Under the pieces are notes generated by a model. The model made no database searches, had not been told where the DNA came from, and saw only the letters and a list, made by a program, of their open reading frames with translations. A stretch of DNA of 64,000 nt, from the NCBI RefSeq assembly GCF_900143065.1, contig NZ_FRCX01000009.1, positions 62,001 through 126,000 on the forward strand, read 5' to 3'. Shown piece by piece: positions 43,965 to 54,474 of this stretch. The stretch is from Duganella sacchari. Its GTDB lineage: Bacteria; Pseudomonadota; Gammaproteobacteria; Burkholderiales; Burkholderiaceae_D. The translations under genes were made by a program, and so were the position numbers. Position 1 is the first letter of the stretch. Each line of letters opens with the position of its first letter.

Positions 43965-43998
43965 ACCTCTATGATTGCTTAATTGCAATTGTAGAGGT
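43965..43998 (+). promoter_or_regulatory. Hairpin at the OPT-peptidase junction that includes the ribosome-binding site
   Basis: ACCTCTA (43965-43971) pairs with TAGAGGT (43992-43998), around an inner AATTGCAATT palindrome, and is followed by TTTTA. GAGG in the 3' arm is the peptidase ribosome-binding site. It may act as the OPT terminator, hide the site, or both. Confidence 0.5.
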
Positions 43999-44001
43999 TT
44001 T

Positions 44002-45990
44002 ATGAAGACATCCCTGCTGTCCTTATTTTTGTCCCTGTCCCTGTCGGTGGGCTTGGCGCAAGCCACCGCCCCCGGCGCCGAACATTTTTTCCAGACACCC
44101 CAGCTCAGTCACGTCGCGCTCTCGCCCAAAGGCGGCTATGTCGCCTCCGTGACGGCGACACCGAACGGCGTGAGTCTGCTCTCGGTGCGCAACACCAGCG
44201 ACCTGTCGCAATACAAAATCATCATCCGTACCACGGACCAGGAAGTCATCACCGCAGTCCACTGGATCAATGAAAACCGCATCGGCTTCACCATCAAGAA
44301 TCTGCGCGTCGAATTCAACGGCAATCTGGACGAGATCGCGGCCGACCGTGATGGCAGCAACGTGGTCCACCTCATCAGCGGCAACTGGACCCATCAGCGC
44401 GAGAATACCGGCAGCTCGATCAAGGCCCACACGCTGACGGCCGACTACGAATTCTACGGCGTCACCCATGACGGCTCGGACGATATTCTGGTGCAGAAAT
44501 TCAGCTGGAACAATATCGACCGCACGCCCGACCATTCCCGCATCTATCGCCTCAACACGCGCAACCGCCAGCTGCGCGGCGCGCTGGAAGGCGCACAGCC
44601 AGGCGCGGTGCAATGGTGGATGACTGACACCTACGACGTTCCGCGCGTGGTCATGTCGCAGAAAAACGGCCGCTGCATCAGCTCCTACCGTCGCGCCAAT
44701 GACACCGAATGGCGCGAGCTGGAAAACGGCGGATGCTATCTCGACAGCCGCTTCTCGCCAGCCTTTTTCGACGGCGACGACACGCTGTACGTCAACGCCG
44801 GCCACAAGGGCTACATCGCGCTGTTCCGCTATGACCTGCAAGCGATGAAGATGGACAAGCAGCCGTTTATCTCCGTGCCTGGCTTCGACTTCAACGGCGT
44901 GCCGGAAATCGACTACACCAGTCACCGCCTGCTGGGCATCCACCTGCAAACCGACGCCGGCACCACCTACTGGCTGAATCCGGCGATGAAAGCCGAGCAG
45001 GCCAAGGTCGATGCCATGCTGCCCAGCACCACCAATACCATCCATTGCGCCGACGACTGCCTGCAAGCGCCCGTGGCGCTGGTGGTGACATCGTCCGACC
45101 GTCAGCCGCCGCAGTACATCATCTACCACCGCGCCAGCGGCAAACTGGAAGGACTGGGCGCCGAACATCCGGATATCCAGGTCGCACAAATGGGCTTGCG
45201 CGACTTCCACCACTACAAGGCGCGCGATGGCCGCAGCATTCCCGCCTATGTGACGCTGCCGCCCGGCAAAGCCAGCGGTCCCCTGCCGACCGTGGTGCTG
45301 GTGCACGGCGGACCGACGGTCCGTGGCGCCTACTGGGCCTGGGACAGCGAGGCGCAGTTCCTGGCGTCGCGCGGCTATGTCGTGATCCAGCCGGAATTCC
45401 GCGGCGGTACCGGCTTCGGTTCCGACCACTTCAAGGCGGGCCTGAAGCAATGGGGCCTGACCATGCAGGACGACCTGGCCGACGCCGCCCGGTGGGCAGT
45501 CCAGCAGGGCTGGGCTGATCCCAAACGCATCGGCATCATGGGCGCCAGCTACGGCGGTTATGCCACGCTGATGGGCCTCATCAAGCATCCCGAGATATTC
45601 CGCTGCGGCGTGGAATGGGCGGGCGTTACCGACATCGGCCTGCGCTTTGACACGCCCTATTCGGACGCCTCGCAAGAGACCCTCAACTACAGCCTGCGCA
45701 CGCTGATCGGCGATCCAGACAAGGATGCGGAACTGTGGCGCAAATCATCGCCGCTGGCGCGCGCCGCTGAGCTCAAACAGCCGCTGCTGATCGCCCACGG
45801 CGTGGAAGATATTCGCGTGCCCATCGTTCACGCCAACCGCTTCTACGATGCGGTCAAGCGCGGCAACAGCAACGTCGAGATGATTACGTATCCGAATGAG
45901 GGCCACGGCTGGCGCCACGAAGACAACCGCATCGCGTTCTGGCAGCGCGTCGATGCCTTCCTGGAGAAAAACCTCAAACAGGCGCCCTAG
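44002..45990 (+). CDS. S9-family prolyl oligopeptidase-like serine peptidase, exported
   Basis: A 662-residue protein with a signal peptide (SLFLSLSLSVGLAQA), a propeller-like N-terminal region and a C-terminal alpha/beta-hydrolase domain. The triad is visible as Ser516 in GASYGGY, Asp603 in HGVEDIRVP and His635 in NEGHGW. It should cleave short peptides in the periplasm. The ATG at 44002 follows GAGG, which lies inside a hairpin. It is downstream of the peptide transporter gene. Confidence 0.93.
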   Translation: MKTSLLSLFLSLSLSVGLAQATAPGAEHFFQTPQLSHVALSPKGGYVASVTATPNGVSLLSVRNTSDLSQYKIIIRTTDQEVITAVHWINENRIGFTIKNLRVEFNGNLDEIAADRDGSNVVHLISGNWTHQRENTGSSIKAHTLTADYEFYGVTHDGSDDILVQKFSWNNIDRTPDHSRIYRLNTRNRQLRGALEGAQPGAVQWWMTDTYDVPRVVMSQKNGRCISSYRRANDTEWRELENGGCYLDSRFSPAFFDGDDTLYVNAGHKGYIALFRYDLQAMKMDKQPFISVPGFDFNGVPEIDYTSHRLLGIHLQTDAGTTYWLNPAMKAEQAKVDAMLPSTTNTIHCADDCLQAPVALVVTSSDRQPPQYIIYHRASGKLEGLGAEHPDIQVAQMGLRDFHHYKARDGRSIPAYVTLPPGKASGPLPTVVLVHGGPTVRGAYWAWDSEAQFLASRGYVVIQPEFRGGTGFGSDHFKAGLKQWGLTMQDDLADAARWAVQQGWADPKRIGIMGASYGGYATLMGLIKHPEIFRCGVEWAGVTDIGLRFDTPYSDASQETLNYSLRTLIGDPDKDAELWRKSSPLARAAELKQPLLIAHGVEDIRVPIVHANRFYDAVKRGNSNVEMITYPNEGHGWRHEDNRIAFWQRVDAFLEKNLKQAP

Positions 45991-46080
45991 GCCTGCTCCT
46001 ACGCGCACATGGCGGGTGCGCCGACTGCGCCCAGCCGCCATGCGCGCATGATGGGCTTCCACCACCAGAGGAGGTTCACC

Positions 46081-47247
46081 ATGCGCGCGCTTGTCTATCA
46101 CTCAGCCCATGACGTCAAAGTCGATACGGTTCCCGATCCCACGCTACAGGAAGCCGACGACATCATCCTCCGCATCACCGCCACCGCCATCTGCGGTTCC
46201 GACCTGCACCTCTACCGTGGCAAGGTGCCGCGCCTGCACGCGGGCGACATCCTCGGCCACGAATTCATGGGCGAAGTGGTGGAGACGGGAGCTGGCGTCA
46301 CCGCACTGGCCAGGGGCGACCGCGTGGTGGTGCCGTTTGTGATTGCCTGCGGCAGCTGCCACTTCTGCGACATGCAGCTGTATTCGGCCTGCGAGACCAC
46401 CAATCCCGATAGCGGGACCATCCTCAACAAAAAGTCGCTGCGCCCCGGCGCGGCCTTGTTTGGTTTTACCCACAACTATGGCGGCATCCCGGGTGGCCAG
46501 GCCGAATATGCGCGCGTGCCCAAGGCCAATGTCGGGCCGATCAAGATTCCCGATGCGCTCACCGATGAGCAAGTGCTGTTCCTCAGCGATATCCTGCCGA
46601 CCGGCTACCAGGCGGTGCTCAACGCCAACGTCGGACCGGGCAGCAGCCTGGCGATCTTCGGCGCCGGGCCGGTCGGCCAGATGGCTGCCGCGTGCGCGCG
46701 CATGCTGGGCGTGGAGCATCTCTTCATGGTCGATCACCATGCCTACCGGCTGGAGTTCGCGCGCGCCACCTACGGCGCGATTCCAATTAATTTCGACAAC
46801 GTCGATGCGGCCGAAGTCATCATCGCGCACACCAGCAACCGCGGCGTCGATGCGGTGATTGATGCGGTGGGGTTTGAGGCCAAAGGCAGCGCGCTGGAGA
46901 CGGCGCTCACCGCCATCAAGCTGGAAGGCAGCAGCGGCGCGGCGCTACGCCAGTGCATCGCGGCCGTGCGGCGCGGCGGCGTGGTCAGCGTGCCGGGCGT
47001 GTACGCGGGCTTTATCCACGGCTTCCTGTTTGGCGACGCGTTCGAGAAAGGCATCAGCTTCCGCAGCGGCCAGACCCATGTACAGCGCTATATGCCGGAG
47101 CTGCTGGAGCATATCCGCGCCGGCCGCCTGCAGCCCGAAACCATCATTACCCACCGCCTGCCGCTGGAACAGGCGGCAGAGGGCTACCGCATCTTCGACA
47201 AGAAGGAGGACAACTGCCGCAAGGTGATCCTGCGGCCGGGCGCCTAG
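46081..47247 (+). CDS. Zinc-dependent alcohol dehydrogenase, formaldehyde dehydrogenase-like
   Basis: A 388-residue medium-chain dehydrogenase. Catalytic zinc ligands lie in AICGSDLHLYRG and LGHEFMGEVVETG; the structural zinc site is partly seen in CGSCHFCDMQLYSAC. The NAD fold has GAGPVGQMAA. The length and NYGGIPGGQAEYARVP region match the glutathione-independent formaldehyde dehydrogenase-like group; the actual alcohol is unknown. AGGAGG lies just before the ATG. Its end overlaps the converging methyltransferase gene by 4 bases. Confidence 0.9.
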   Translation: MRALVYHSAHDVKVDTVPDPTLQEADDIILRITATAICGSDLHLYRGKVPRLHAGDILGHEFMGEVVETGAGVTALARGDRVVVPFVIACGSCHFCDMQLYSACETTNPDSGTILNKKSLRPGAALFGFTHNYGGIPGGQAEYARVPKANVGPIKIPDALTDEQVLFLSDILPTGYQAVLNANVGPGSSLAIFGAGPVGQMAAACARMLGVEHLFMVDHHAYRLEFARATYGAIPINFDNVDAAEVIIAHTSNRGVDAVIDAVGFEAKGSALETALTAIKLEGSSGAALRQCIAAVRRGGVVSVPGVYAGFIHGFLFGDAFEKGISFRSGQTHVQRYMPELLEHIRAGRLQPETIITHRLPLEQAAEGYRIFDKKEDNCRKVILRPGA

Positions 47248-47942
47248 CGGGTCTTCTTGTACGGCAGCGACTGGCGCTCGACGCGCTGGCGCACGCCGTT
47301 TTCATCGCGGCCAATGGTGACGTCGTGACGACGCAGCATGCGGCCCTTTTCAAATACCAGCACGCTGTCGTAGAAGTGCATCGAGGTGGTCGAGTTGGTG
47401 AATTCCGTCACCGGGATGGCTTCGCGCGCGTGGTAGGCGTTGAGGGTGTCGATGAGGTCTTTCGCGTGCTCGATGAAGGTGCCCGGACGCTTGACGCCGC
47501 CCCACTCCGGCCAGTAGCTCGTATGCAGGTCTTCCACCAGGTAGACGCCGTTTTCCTTGGTGTGCGGGTAGAGGAATTCGAAGCTGACGATCTGGTGCGG
47601 GCTGAAATGGCTGCCGTCATCGATGACGATGTCGAACGGGCCGAATTCATCGACCACGCTTTGCAGGAAGGCGGTATCTGACTGGTCGCCGATGCGAATG
47701 TGGATCTGGTCTTCCTCGTGCTGCTTGACGTCGGGGTTGATATCGATCGACACCACCGTGGCCTGCGGGCCGAAGTAGCTCTTCCACATCTGCAGCGAGC
47801 CGCCGCTCAGGCAGCCGATTTCCAGGATGGTGAGCGGGCGGTTAACAAAGCGCTGGAAGTGCTGCTCGTAGATCGGGAAGTAATGCGTCCACTTGAAAAT
47901 CTTCTTGCCTTCATTGAAGTAAAACTGGGTCCACAAACTCAC
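47244..47942 (-). CDS. Class I SAM-dependent methyltransferase, sugar-methyltransferase-like
   Basis: A 232-residue protein with the motif ILEIGCLSGGSLQMWKSYF, an acidic SIDINPD, and a DIVIDDGSHFSPHQIVSF segment whose acidic/His residues suggest a metal site, as in MycE/TylF-type sugar O-methyltransferases. ENGVYLVEDLHTSYWPEWGG is also typical. The target is unknown. It lies on the minus strand just downstream of the HDAC-family gene and shares no obvious pathway with it. Confidence 0.85.
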   Translation of the reverse strand: MSLWTQFYFNEGKKIFKWTHYFPIYEQHFQRFVNRPLTILEIGCLSGGSLQMWKSYFGPQATVVSIDINPDVKQHEEDQIHIRIGDQSDTAFLQSVVDEFGPFDIVIDDGSHFSPHQIVSFEFLYPHTKENGVYLVEDLHTSYWPEWGGVKRPGTFIEHAKDLIDTLNAYHAREAIPVTEFTNSTTSMHFYDSVLVFEKGRMLRRHDVTIGRDENGVRQRVERQSLPYKKTR

Positions 47943-47976
47943 AGCGCACTCCTTGTGTTAAGAAAAATCAGTCGAA

Positions 47977-48903
47977 CTACAGGTCAGCCAGCGCCTTCAC
48001 GTGTGCCACCACGCTGCGGCCCAGCGCGGATAAATTGTAGCCACCTTCGAGGCAGCTGACGATACGTCCCTGCGCGTACAGGCGCGCAATCTCCATCACC
48101 TGTTGCGTCATCCACGCATAATCGGCTTCCACCAGGCCCATGCCGCCGATATCGTCTTCGCGGTGGGCGTCAAAGCCGGCCGAGATGAACAGCATCTCGG
48201 GCTTGAATGCGTGCAGCGCCGGCAGCCATTGCTCCGTGACGATCTTGCGCACCGCATCGCCCTTGGTGTGGGCCGGCACCGGCACGTTGACCAGATGGTC
48301 GGTGATCGGCAGCGGCTCGGTGTAGGGATACAGCGGGTGCTGGAAGAAGCTGACCATCAGCACGCGCGGTTCATTGAGGATGGCTTCCTCGGTGCCGTTG
48401 CCATGGTGGACGTCAAAATCGACAATCGCCACGCGCTGCAAGCCGCGCACCTCCAGCGCATGCTTGGCGGCGACGGCGACGTTGTTGAACAGGCAGAAGC
48501 CCATCGGCTCTTTGGGCCGCGCGTGGTGGCCGGGCGGGCGGATGGAACAGAAGGCGTTGTCGATTTCGCCGTCGATCACGGCATCGGTCGCGGCCACGGC
48601 GGCGCCAGCGGCGCGCTGCGCGGCACGCCAGCTCCAGGCGTTGAGCGAGGTGTCGCCATCGATCGGGTAGGTATCGCCCTCTTCCGGGACGTTGTCGCGC
48701 ACGATGCCGATGGCGTTCCTGCTGTGGTTACGCTCGAGGTCGGTGATATCGACCAGCGGCGCTTCACGATGCTCCAGCAGGTCGTTGATGTGGGAGCCGA
48801 TAAGCTGGTCGGCAATCGCCTGCAGGCGCGCCGGCGATTCGGGATGCCAGTCTCCCATGTCGTGACGCTGGCAATCGGGATGGCTGTAGATGGCTGTGGT
48901 CAT
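47977..48903 (-). CDS. HDAC-family (AcuC/APAH-like) deacetylase
   Basis: A 308-residue zinc amidohydrolase of the class II histone deacetylase type. Zinc-site motifs are DFDVHHGNGTEE and SAGFDAHREDDIGG, and the catalytic His pair lies in SIRPPGHHARP. Bacterial members deacetylate acetylpolyamines or acetyl-lysine. The ATG giving MTTAIYSHPDCQRHDMGDWHP... is the family's N-terminus; the 11-residue extension is rejected. It is divergent from the moxR cluster. Confidence 0.92.
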   Translation of the reverse strand: MTTAIYSHPDCQRHDMGDWHPESPARLQAIADQLIGSHINDLLEHREAPLVDITDLERNHSRNAIGIVRDNVPEEGDTYPIDGDTSLNAWSWRAAQRAAGAAVAATDAVIDGEIDNAFCSIRPPGHHARPKEPMGFCLFNNVAVAAKHALEVRGLQRVAIVDFDVHHGNGTEEAILNEPRVLMVSFFQHPLYPYTEPLPITDHLVNVPVPAHTKGDAVRKIVTEQWLPALHAFKPEMLFISAGFDAHREDDIGGMGLVEADYAWMTQQVMEIARLYAQGRIVSCLEGGYNLSALGRSVVAHVKALADL

Positions 48904-48971
48904 GTTATTTTTACTGCTGCGAGCTGTTTCTCGCATAGAATCCCCTCAGGCGCTAATCTACCATAGATATC

Positions 48972-49892
<921 letters not shown>

Positions 49893-49898
49893 CCCATC

Positions 49899-50894
49899 AT
49901 GATGGCGGCGCTGCACTCGCTGTATCGCAAGGGCCGCGACCAGTGGCTGTTCCAGTTGCGCGACAGTGAGCCGGGTGTGGTGACGCTGACCATGCGCCGC
50001 GTGTTCATCCTGCCGACGCGCGCCGGGCTGGCGTTTACCGTGCTGCTGCTGGTCATGCTGATCGGCGCCATCAACTACAACCTGGGCCTGGGTTTTGCGC
50101 TGACGTTTTTCACCGGCGCCTGCGCGGTTGCGGACATGGTGATGACGGCCAGGAACCTGGCGCTGCTGCAGCTGGCATGCGGCCGCGCGCAGCCGGTGTT
50201 TGCCGGCGAGGAGGCGCAGTTTGAGCTGCATGTGCTGAACCGCAGCCGGCGCGACCGCTTTGCCGTGTGGATGGGTTTTCAGGCCGATGGCGAGCCGCGC
50301 CAGGTGCTCGATGTGCCGGCCGGCGGCAGCAGTGCGCTGCAGTTGTCGGCAGCGGCCCGCCGGCGCGGCTGGCTGCCGGCGCCCCGCGTGCGGCTGGTGA
50401 CGCGCTTTCCGCTCGGGCTGTTCCGCGCATGGGCCTACTGGCAGCCGGACGCGCGGGTGCTGGTATATCCGGCGCCGGAACTGCCGCCGCAGCCCCTGCC
50501 CTCGACCGGCGCGGCCAGCGAGGATGGGCATGGCACAGTGGGACTGGATAACTTCGCCGGCATCCGCAGCTACCAGCCCGGCGACCCGCTGCGGCATCTG
50601 GCCTGGCGCCAGATCGCGCGCCATGATCCGGCGCTGGGCGGACAGCTGGTGACCAAGCATTTCGAAGGCGGCGCGGTGGCCGAGCTATGCCTGGACTTCG
50701 CGGCGCTGCCCCTGCAACTGGATCTGGAACTGAAGCTGGCGCGCATGGCGCGCTGGGTGCTGGAGGCCGAACAGCGCGCGCTGCCTTACCGCTTCAAGCT
50801 GGCAGAGCATGATTACGGCCCGGCGCTCGGCGACGCCCACCGCGCCAGCTGCCTGCGCGCGCTGGCCCTGTTCGGCCAGGAGGGCGGAGCATGA
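49899..50894 (+). CDS. DUF58-domain protein
   Basis: A 331-residue protein with two N-terminal membrane helices (about residues 38-80) and a DUF58 domain whose signature is FAGIRSYQPGDPLRHLAWRQIARHD-like (GIRSYQPGD plus HLAWRQIAR). It lies between the moxR and transglutaminase genes and its stop overlaps the next ATG (ATGA). Its role is probably as a partner of MoxR; no enzymatic activity is assigned. Confidence 0.92.
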   Translation: MMAALHSLYRKGRDQWLFQLRDSEPGVVTLTMRRVFILPTRAGLAFTVLLLVMLIGAINYNLGLGFALTFFTGACAVADMVMTARNLALLQLACGRAQPVFAGEEAQFELHVLNRSRRDRFAVWMGFQADGEPRQVLDVPAGGSSALQLSAAARRRGWLPAPRVRLVTRFPLGLFRAWAYWQPDARVLVYPAPELPPQPLPSTGAASEDGHGTVGLDNFAGIRSYQPGDPLRHLAWRQIARHDPALGGQLVTKHFEGGAVAELCLDFAALPLQLDLELKLARMARWVLEAEQRALPYRFKLAEHDYGPALGDAHRASCLRALALFGQEGGA

Positions 50895-52909
50895 ATGCGG
50901 TCCCGCCACGCACACCGCTGGCGCTGCGCCTCACACGCGACAAGGCAGACACGCTGCTGCTGATTGCCGCCGCGCTCATGGTGCTGGCGCCGCATTTCGC
51001 GCACCTGCCGCTGTGGATCAGCGCCCTCGCCTGCGTCACGCTGCTGTGGCGCGCGGCGATCACGTGGACGGGCCGCCGCATGCCGCCCATCTGGCTGCTG
51101 GTGCCGGTGGCGGTAGCGGCCATGGCCGGCGTCTACGCCACCTATCGCACGCTGCTGGGCCGCGACGCCGGCGTGGCCATGCTGGTGCTGCTGCTGGCCT
51201 TCAAGCTGCTGGAGATGCACGCCAAACGCGATCTGTTCGTGGTGGTGTTCCTGAGCTTTTTCGTCCTGCTGACCAACTTCCTGTATTCGCAGTCCATGCC
51301 GACCGCGCTGTTCATGGCGCTGACGCTGGTGGTGCTGCTGACGGCGCAGCAATCCTTCCAGTACACCGGCGTGGTGCCGCCGCTGGCGCGGCGCCTGCGC
51401 ACTTCGGCCAAGGTGTGCGCGATTGCGGCGCCGATCGCGCTGCTGCTGTTCATCGGCTTCCCGCGCCTGCAAGGCCCGCTGTGGGGCTTGCCCGGCGATG
51501 CGCTGGGGGGCAAGACGGGGCTCAGCGACACCATGGCGCCCGGCACGCTGTCGTCGCTGGCGCAGTCCGACGAACCGGCCTTCCGCGTGCGCTTCCTGGA
51601 CGGCGTACCAGCCCAGCAGCAGCTGTACTGGCGCAGCATTGTGCTGGGCGACTATGATGGCCGCACCTGGAGCCGCGTGCCGCGCAAGCGCGGCCTGCAA
51701 CGGCTGGACATCGCCATCCAGACGCGCGGCCGGCCACTACGCTACGAAACCACCATGGAAGCCACCAACACGCGCTGGCTGGCGCTGCTGGAGCTCACCG
51801 GTCCCGACCTGCAGGTGCCGGGCTACCGCCTGCGCGATACGGATGAGATGGAAGTGTTCACCACCGACGCCATCAGCCGCCGCGTGCGTTACCAGGCCAT
51901 GGCCTGGACCAGCTACGCGCTGCAGGCCAATGAACGCCCCGAGCGCATGGCGCGCTGGCTGGAGCTGCCGGCCGGCTACAACCCGCGCACGCTGGCGCTG
52001 GCGCAGCAGTTGCGCGCCACCATGCCGCAGGCGGACGCTGCGCTGCTCAGCAGCGCGCTGCTGGCGCGCTTCCGCAGCGGCGGCTACAACTACACGCTGG
52101 AACCGCCGCTGCTGGGGCGCGACGCCGTGGACGAATTCCTGTTCCAGAGCAAATCCGGCTTCTGCGAACACTATGCGGGCGCCTACGTGGTGCTGATGCG
52201 CGCCATGGGCATCCCGGCGCGCGTGGTGACCGGCTACCAGGGCGGCGAAATGAATCCGGTCGATGGCTATTTGACCGTACGCCAGTCCGACGCCCACGCC
52301 TGGGCCGAGATCTGGACCCCGCAAGCCGGCTGGCAGCGCGTCGATCCCACGGCCGCCGTCGCCCCCGATCGTGTGCAGCGCAACCTGGCGCGCGCGCTGC
52401 CGCAGCCCCCCGCATTTGGCTTTGCGCCGCTGCTGGCGCTGCAAGGTGATCCCAATTCGTGGCTGGCGCAGGTCCGGTTCAGCTATGCCGCACTGAATAA
52501 TTCTTGGAATCAATGGGTACTGGATTACAATTCCGATAGACAGCGAAGTTTCCTCGAAGAACTAAGCGCAAGCTTTGGCAACTGGCGCAGCGCCGTTGCT
52601 GCGGCGCTGGTATGTGGCCTGCTGCTGGCGCTGCGCTGGCAGTGGCAGCGCCAGCCCGCCGATCCGCTGGACAGCCTGTACGCGGCGTTTTGCCGGCTGC
52701 AGGCGCGCCATGGTTATGCGCGCCGCCCGGCCGAGGGGCCGCACAGCTATGCCGCGCGCCTGCAGGCCATGCCCGGGAGCGCGGAAAGGCACGCTGCGAT
52801 AAACCAGTTTTTGCACCTGTACGGTATGCTGAAGTATGGCGCCGACGGAACCGAATCACGTTCGGCGTCGCTAGCGACGCTGAAAACACTTTTACCTTTA
52901 TGCCGATGA
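50891..52909 (+). CDS. Membrane transglutaminase-like protein, TgpA family
   Basis: A 672-residue protein with about six N-terminal membrane helices (DUF3488, residues 15-195), a periplasmic transglutaminase core and a C-terminal helix (about 568-580) with a DUF4129-like tail. The triad is visible as Cys425 (GFCEHYAG), His469 (SDAHAWAEIW) and Asp485 (WQRVDPTA). It resembles P. aeruginosa TgpA, important for viability there. It is the last of the moxR-DUF58 cluster and overlaps the MltB-like gene start. Confidence 0.92.
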   Translation: MNAVPPRTPLALRLTRDKADTLLLIAAALMVLAPHFAHLPLWISALACVTLLWRAAITWTGRRMPPIWLLVPVAVAAMAGVYATYRTLLGRDAGVAMLVLLLAFKLLEMHAKRDLFVVVFLSFFVLLTNFLYSQSMPTALFMALTLVVLLTAQQSFQYTGVVPPLARRLRTSAKVCAIAAPIALLLFIGFPRLQGPLWGLPGDALGGKTGLSDTMAPGTLSSLAQSDEPAFRVRFLDGVPAQQQLYWRSIVLGDYDGRTWSRVPRKRGLQRLDIAIQTRGRPLRYETTMEATNTRWLALLELTGPDLQVPGYRLRDTDEMEVFTTDAISRRVRYQAMAWTSYALQANERPERMARWLELPAGYNPRTLALAQQLRATMPQADAALLSSALLARFRSGGYNYTLEPPLLGRDAVDEFLFQSKSGFCEHYAGAYVVLMRAMGIPARVVTGYQGGEMNPVDGYLTVRQSDAHAWAEIWTPQAGWQRVDPTAAVAPDRVQRNLARALPQPPAFGFAPLLALQGDPNSWLAQVRFSYAALNNSWNQWVLDYNSDRQRSFLEELSASFGNWRSAVAAALVCGLLLALRWQWQRQPADPLDSLYAAFCRLQARHGYARRPAEGPHSYAARLQAMPGSAERHAAINQFLHLYGMLKYGADGTESRSASLATLKTLLPLCR

Positions 52910-54054
52910 AGACTCTGATTACCGCCCTGCTGTTGAGTGCCGCAACCGCCAGTTATGCCGCGCCTGTCGATCCCTACGGCTACAAGCTGCCGCCCAGCAT
53001 GCAGACCAAAAAGAAAAAAGCTGAGCCGAAGAAAAAAGCCGCGCCAGCGGTCGACTATGTTGGCGAGTACGTCAACTTTGGCGACTGGAAAGATGTGCGC
53101 GCCTTCCTCGATGACGTCGCTGCACGCAATGGTTTCAACCGCGACGAGCTCAACGCGCTCATGGCGCAGGTGCGCTATGTCGATGCCACCGTGCAGCTGG
53201 TCAAGCCGGCGCCGCCGGGCAAGCCGAAAAACTGGCAGGCTTACAGCAAGCTCATGATCGATCCGGTGCGTATCGATGCCGGCGTCAAGTTCTGGAATGA
53301 CAACAGCGAAGCGCTGAACCGCGCCGAATCGCTGTACGGCGTGCCGGCGGAGATTCTGGTCGGCATCATCGGCGTGGAGACGGTGTATGGCCGCAACACG
53401 GGCCGCTTCCGCGTGCTCGATGCGCTGACCACGCTGGCCTTCTCGTATCCGGAAGCGCCGCAGCGCCGCGAGCGCATGGAATTCTTCCGCGGCGAGCTGG
53501 AAGCCACGCTGCTGTTCGCGCGCCAGAGCGGCATCGATCCGCTGTCACTCAAGGGCTCGTTTGCGGGAGCGATCGGCATGCCGCAATTCATGCCGAGCAG
53601 CCTCATGAAATATGCGGTGGATTTTGACGGCAACGGCAAGATCGATCTGCTCAACTCCAGCACCGACGCCATCGGCAGCGTAGCCGCCTTCCTGGTGGGT
53701 CACGGCTGGGAGCGCGGCCAAGGCGGCCCGCTGGTGTACGCCGCCAATGTCTCGCCCAACCGCGCCTGGGAAACCATGCTGAACCAGGGCCTGACCGCCA
53801 AATATCGGACGCCGGAACTGACGGCGGCGGGCGTTACCGCCACCACGCCGGTGCCGGAACAACAGACTTATGGCCTGGTGGATTTGCAAAATGGGGCTGA
53901 TCCGACTGAATATTGGCTCGCAAACAACAATTTTTTTGCGATCACACAATATAACCGCAGTTATTTTTACGCCATGTCGGTGGTGGAATTGGGCCGTGCG
54001 GTGCGGCTCGCGCGTGGCGGCGCACCAGCGCCAGCAGTTACTTCAGGAATGTAA
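52906..54054 (+). CDS. Lytic murein transglycosylase B-like protein
   Basis: A 382-residue periplasmic MltB/SltB-type enzyme that cleaves peptidoglycan with a 1,6-anhydro product. It has a signal peptide without lipobox, a Lys-rich linker (TKKKKAEPKKKA), the catalytic Glu158 in IGVETVYGRNTG and the family motif SFAGAIGMPQFMPSS. The ATG overlapping the transglutaminase stop is used; another start two codons earlier is possible. The extended frame upstream is rejected. Confidence 0.92.
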   Translation: MKTLITALLLSAATASYAAPVDPYGYKLPPSMQTKKKKAEPKKKAAPAVDYVGEYVNFGDWKDVRAFLDDVAARNGFNRDELNALMAQVRYVDATVQLVKPAPPGKPKNWQAYSKLMIDPVRIDAGVKFWNDNSEALNRAESLYGVPAEILVGIIGVETVYGRNTGRFRVLDALTTLAFSYPEAPQRRERMEFFRGELEATLLFARQSGIDPLSLKGSFAGAIGMPQFMPSSLMKYAVDFDGNGKIDLLNSSTDAIGSVAAFLVGHGWERGQGGPLVYAANVSPNRAWETMLNQGLTAKYRTPELTAAGVTATTPVPEQQTYGLVDLQNGADPTEYWLANNNFFAITQYNRSYFYAMSVVELGRAVRLARGGAPAPAVTSGM

Positions 54055-54170
54055 GCAAGCGTAAAACATCTTGTCGCCAGAGTAAGACCACAGTATTGTT
54101 TAGTTGACACTTGGCAATAAATTGTACACACTGCCAACTACGCAATACAATGTGGGCTACTTTACAACGG

Positions 54171-54185
54171 AATTGTTATACAATT
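54171..54185. promoter_or_regulatory. Palindrome AATTGT-N3-ACAATT
   Basis: Perfect 6-bp arms around TAT form a candidate operator about 150 bases upstream of the promoter. Its half-sites recur in the promoter spacer. Confidence 0.5.
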
Positions 54186-54319
54186 AACTTTAACTGTTCA
54201 TTAAAAGTGTGCACAGGCAGCTTAACATACAACTCGGTGTATAATTCTCACACAATGTTGCAGTCGGACAACAATACTCTGCGGGAAGATGATTTTTTGT
54301 ATTGCTGCTGAGTATTAGA

Positions 54320-54348
54320 TTGCACGATGTTGTACAATTGTGTATATA
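54320..54348 (+). promoter_or_regulatory. Sigma70-type promoter of the HTH gene, with an internal dyad
   Basis: TTGCAC, a 17-base spacer and TATATA form a promoter. The palindrome TTGTACAA (54330-54337) lies in the spacer, where a bound regulator would block polymerase. The transcript leader to the ATG would be about 120 bases. Confidence 0.65.
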
Positions 54349-54474
54349 TTATGAAACTTGTTATCCTGGAATCCGTGTCCGTGTATAAATACTCCTGGTA
54401 AGGATTGGACATTGACGCAGCAAAGCCCCGAGTGTTGTACTTTGCAGGACAACTTTACAGAAGGAAAAGACGAC

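Larger units (their letters stand above)
54055..54474 (+). other. AT-rich leader region with TTGT-ACAA dyads
   Basis: No gene is seen in this 420-base stretch. It holds several related dyads: TTGTACAC (54122), AATTGT-TAT-ACAATT (54171-54185) and TTGTACAA (54330-54337), plus an AATACTC/GAGTATT inverted repeat around 54270-54315. A good promoter reads into the HTH gene. The base composition is clearly different from the flanking genes. Autoregulation by the encoded HTH protein is plausible but not shown. Confidence 0.6.
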
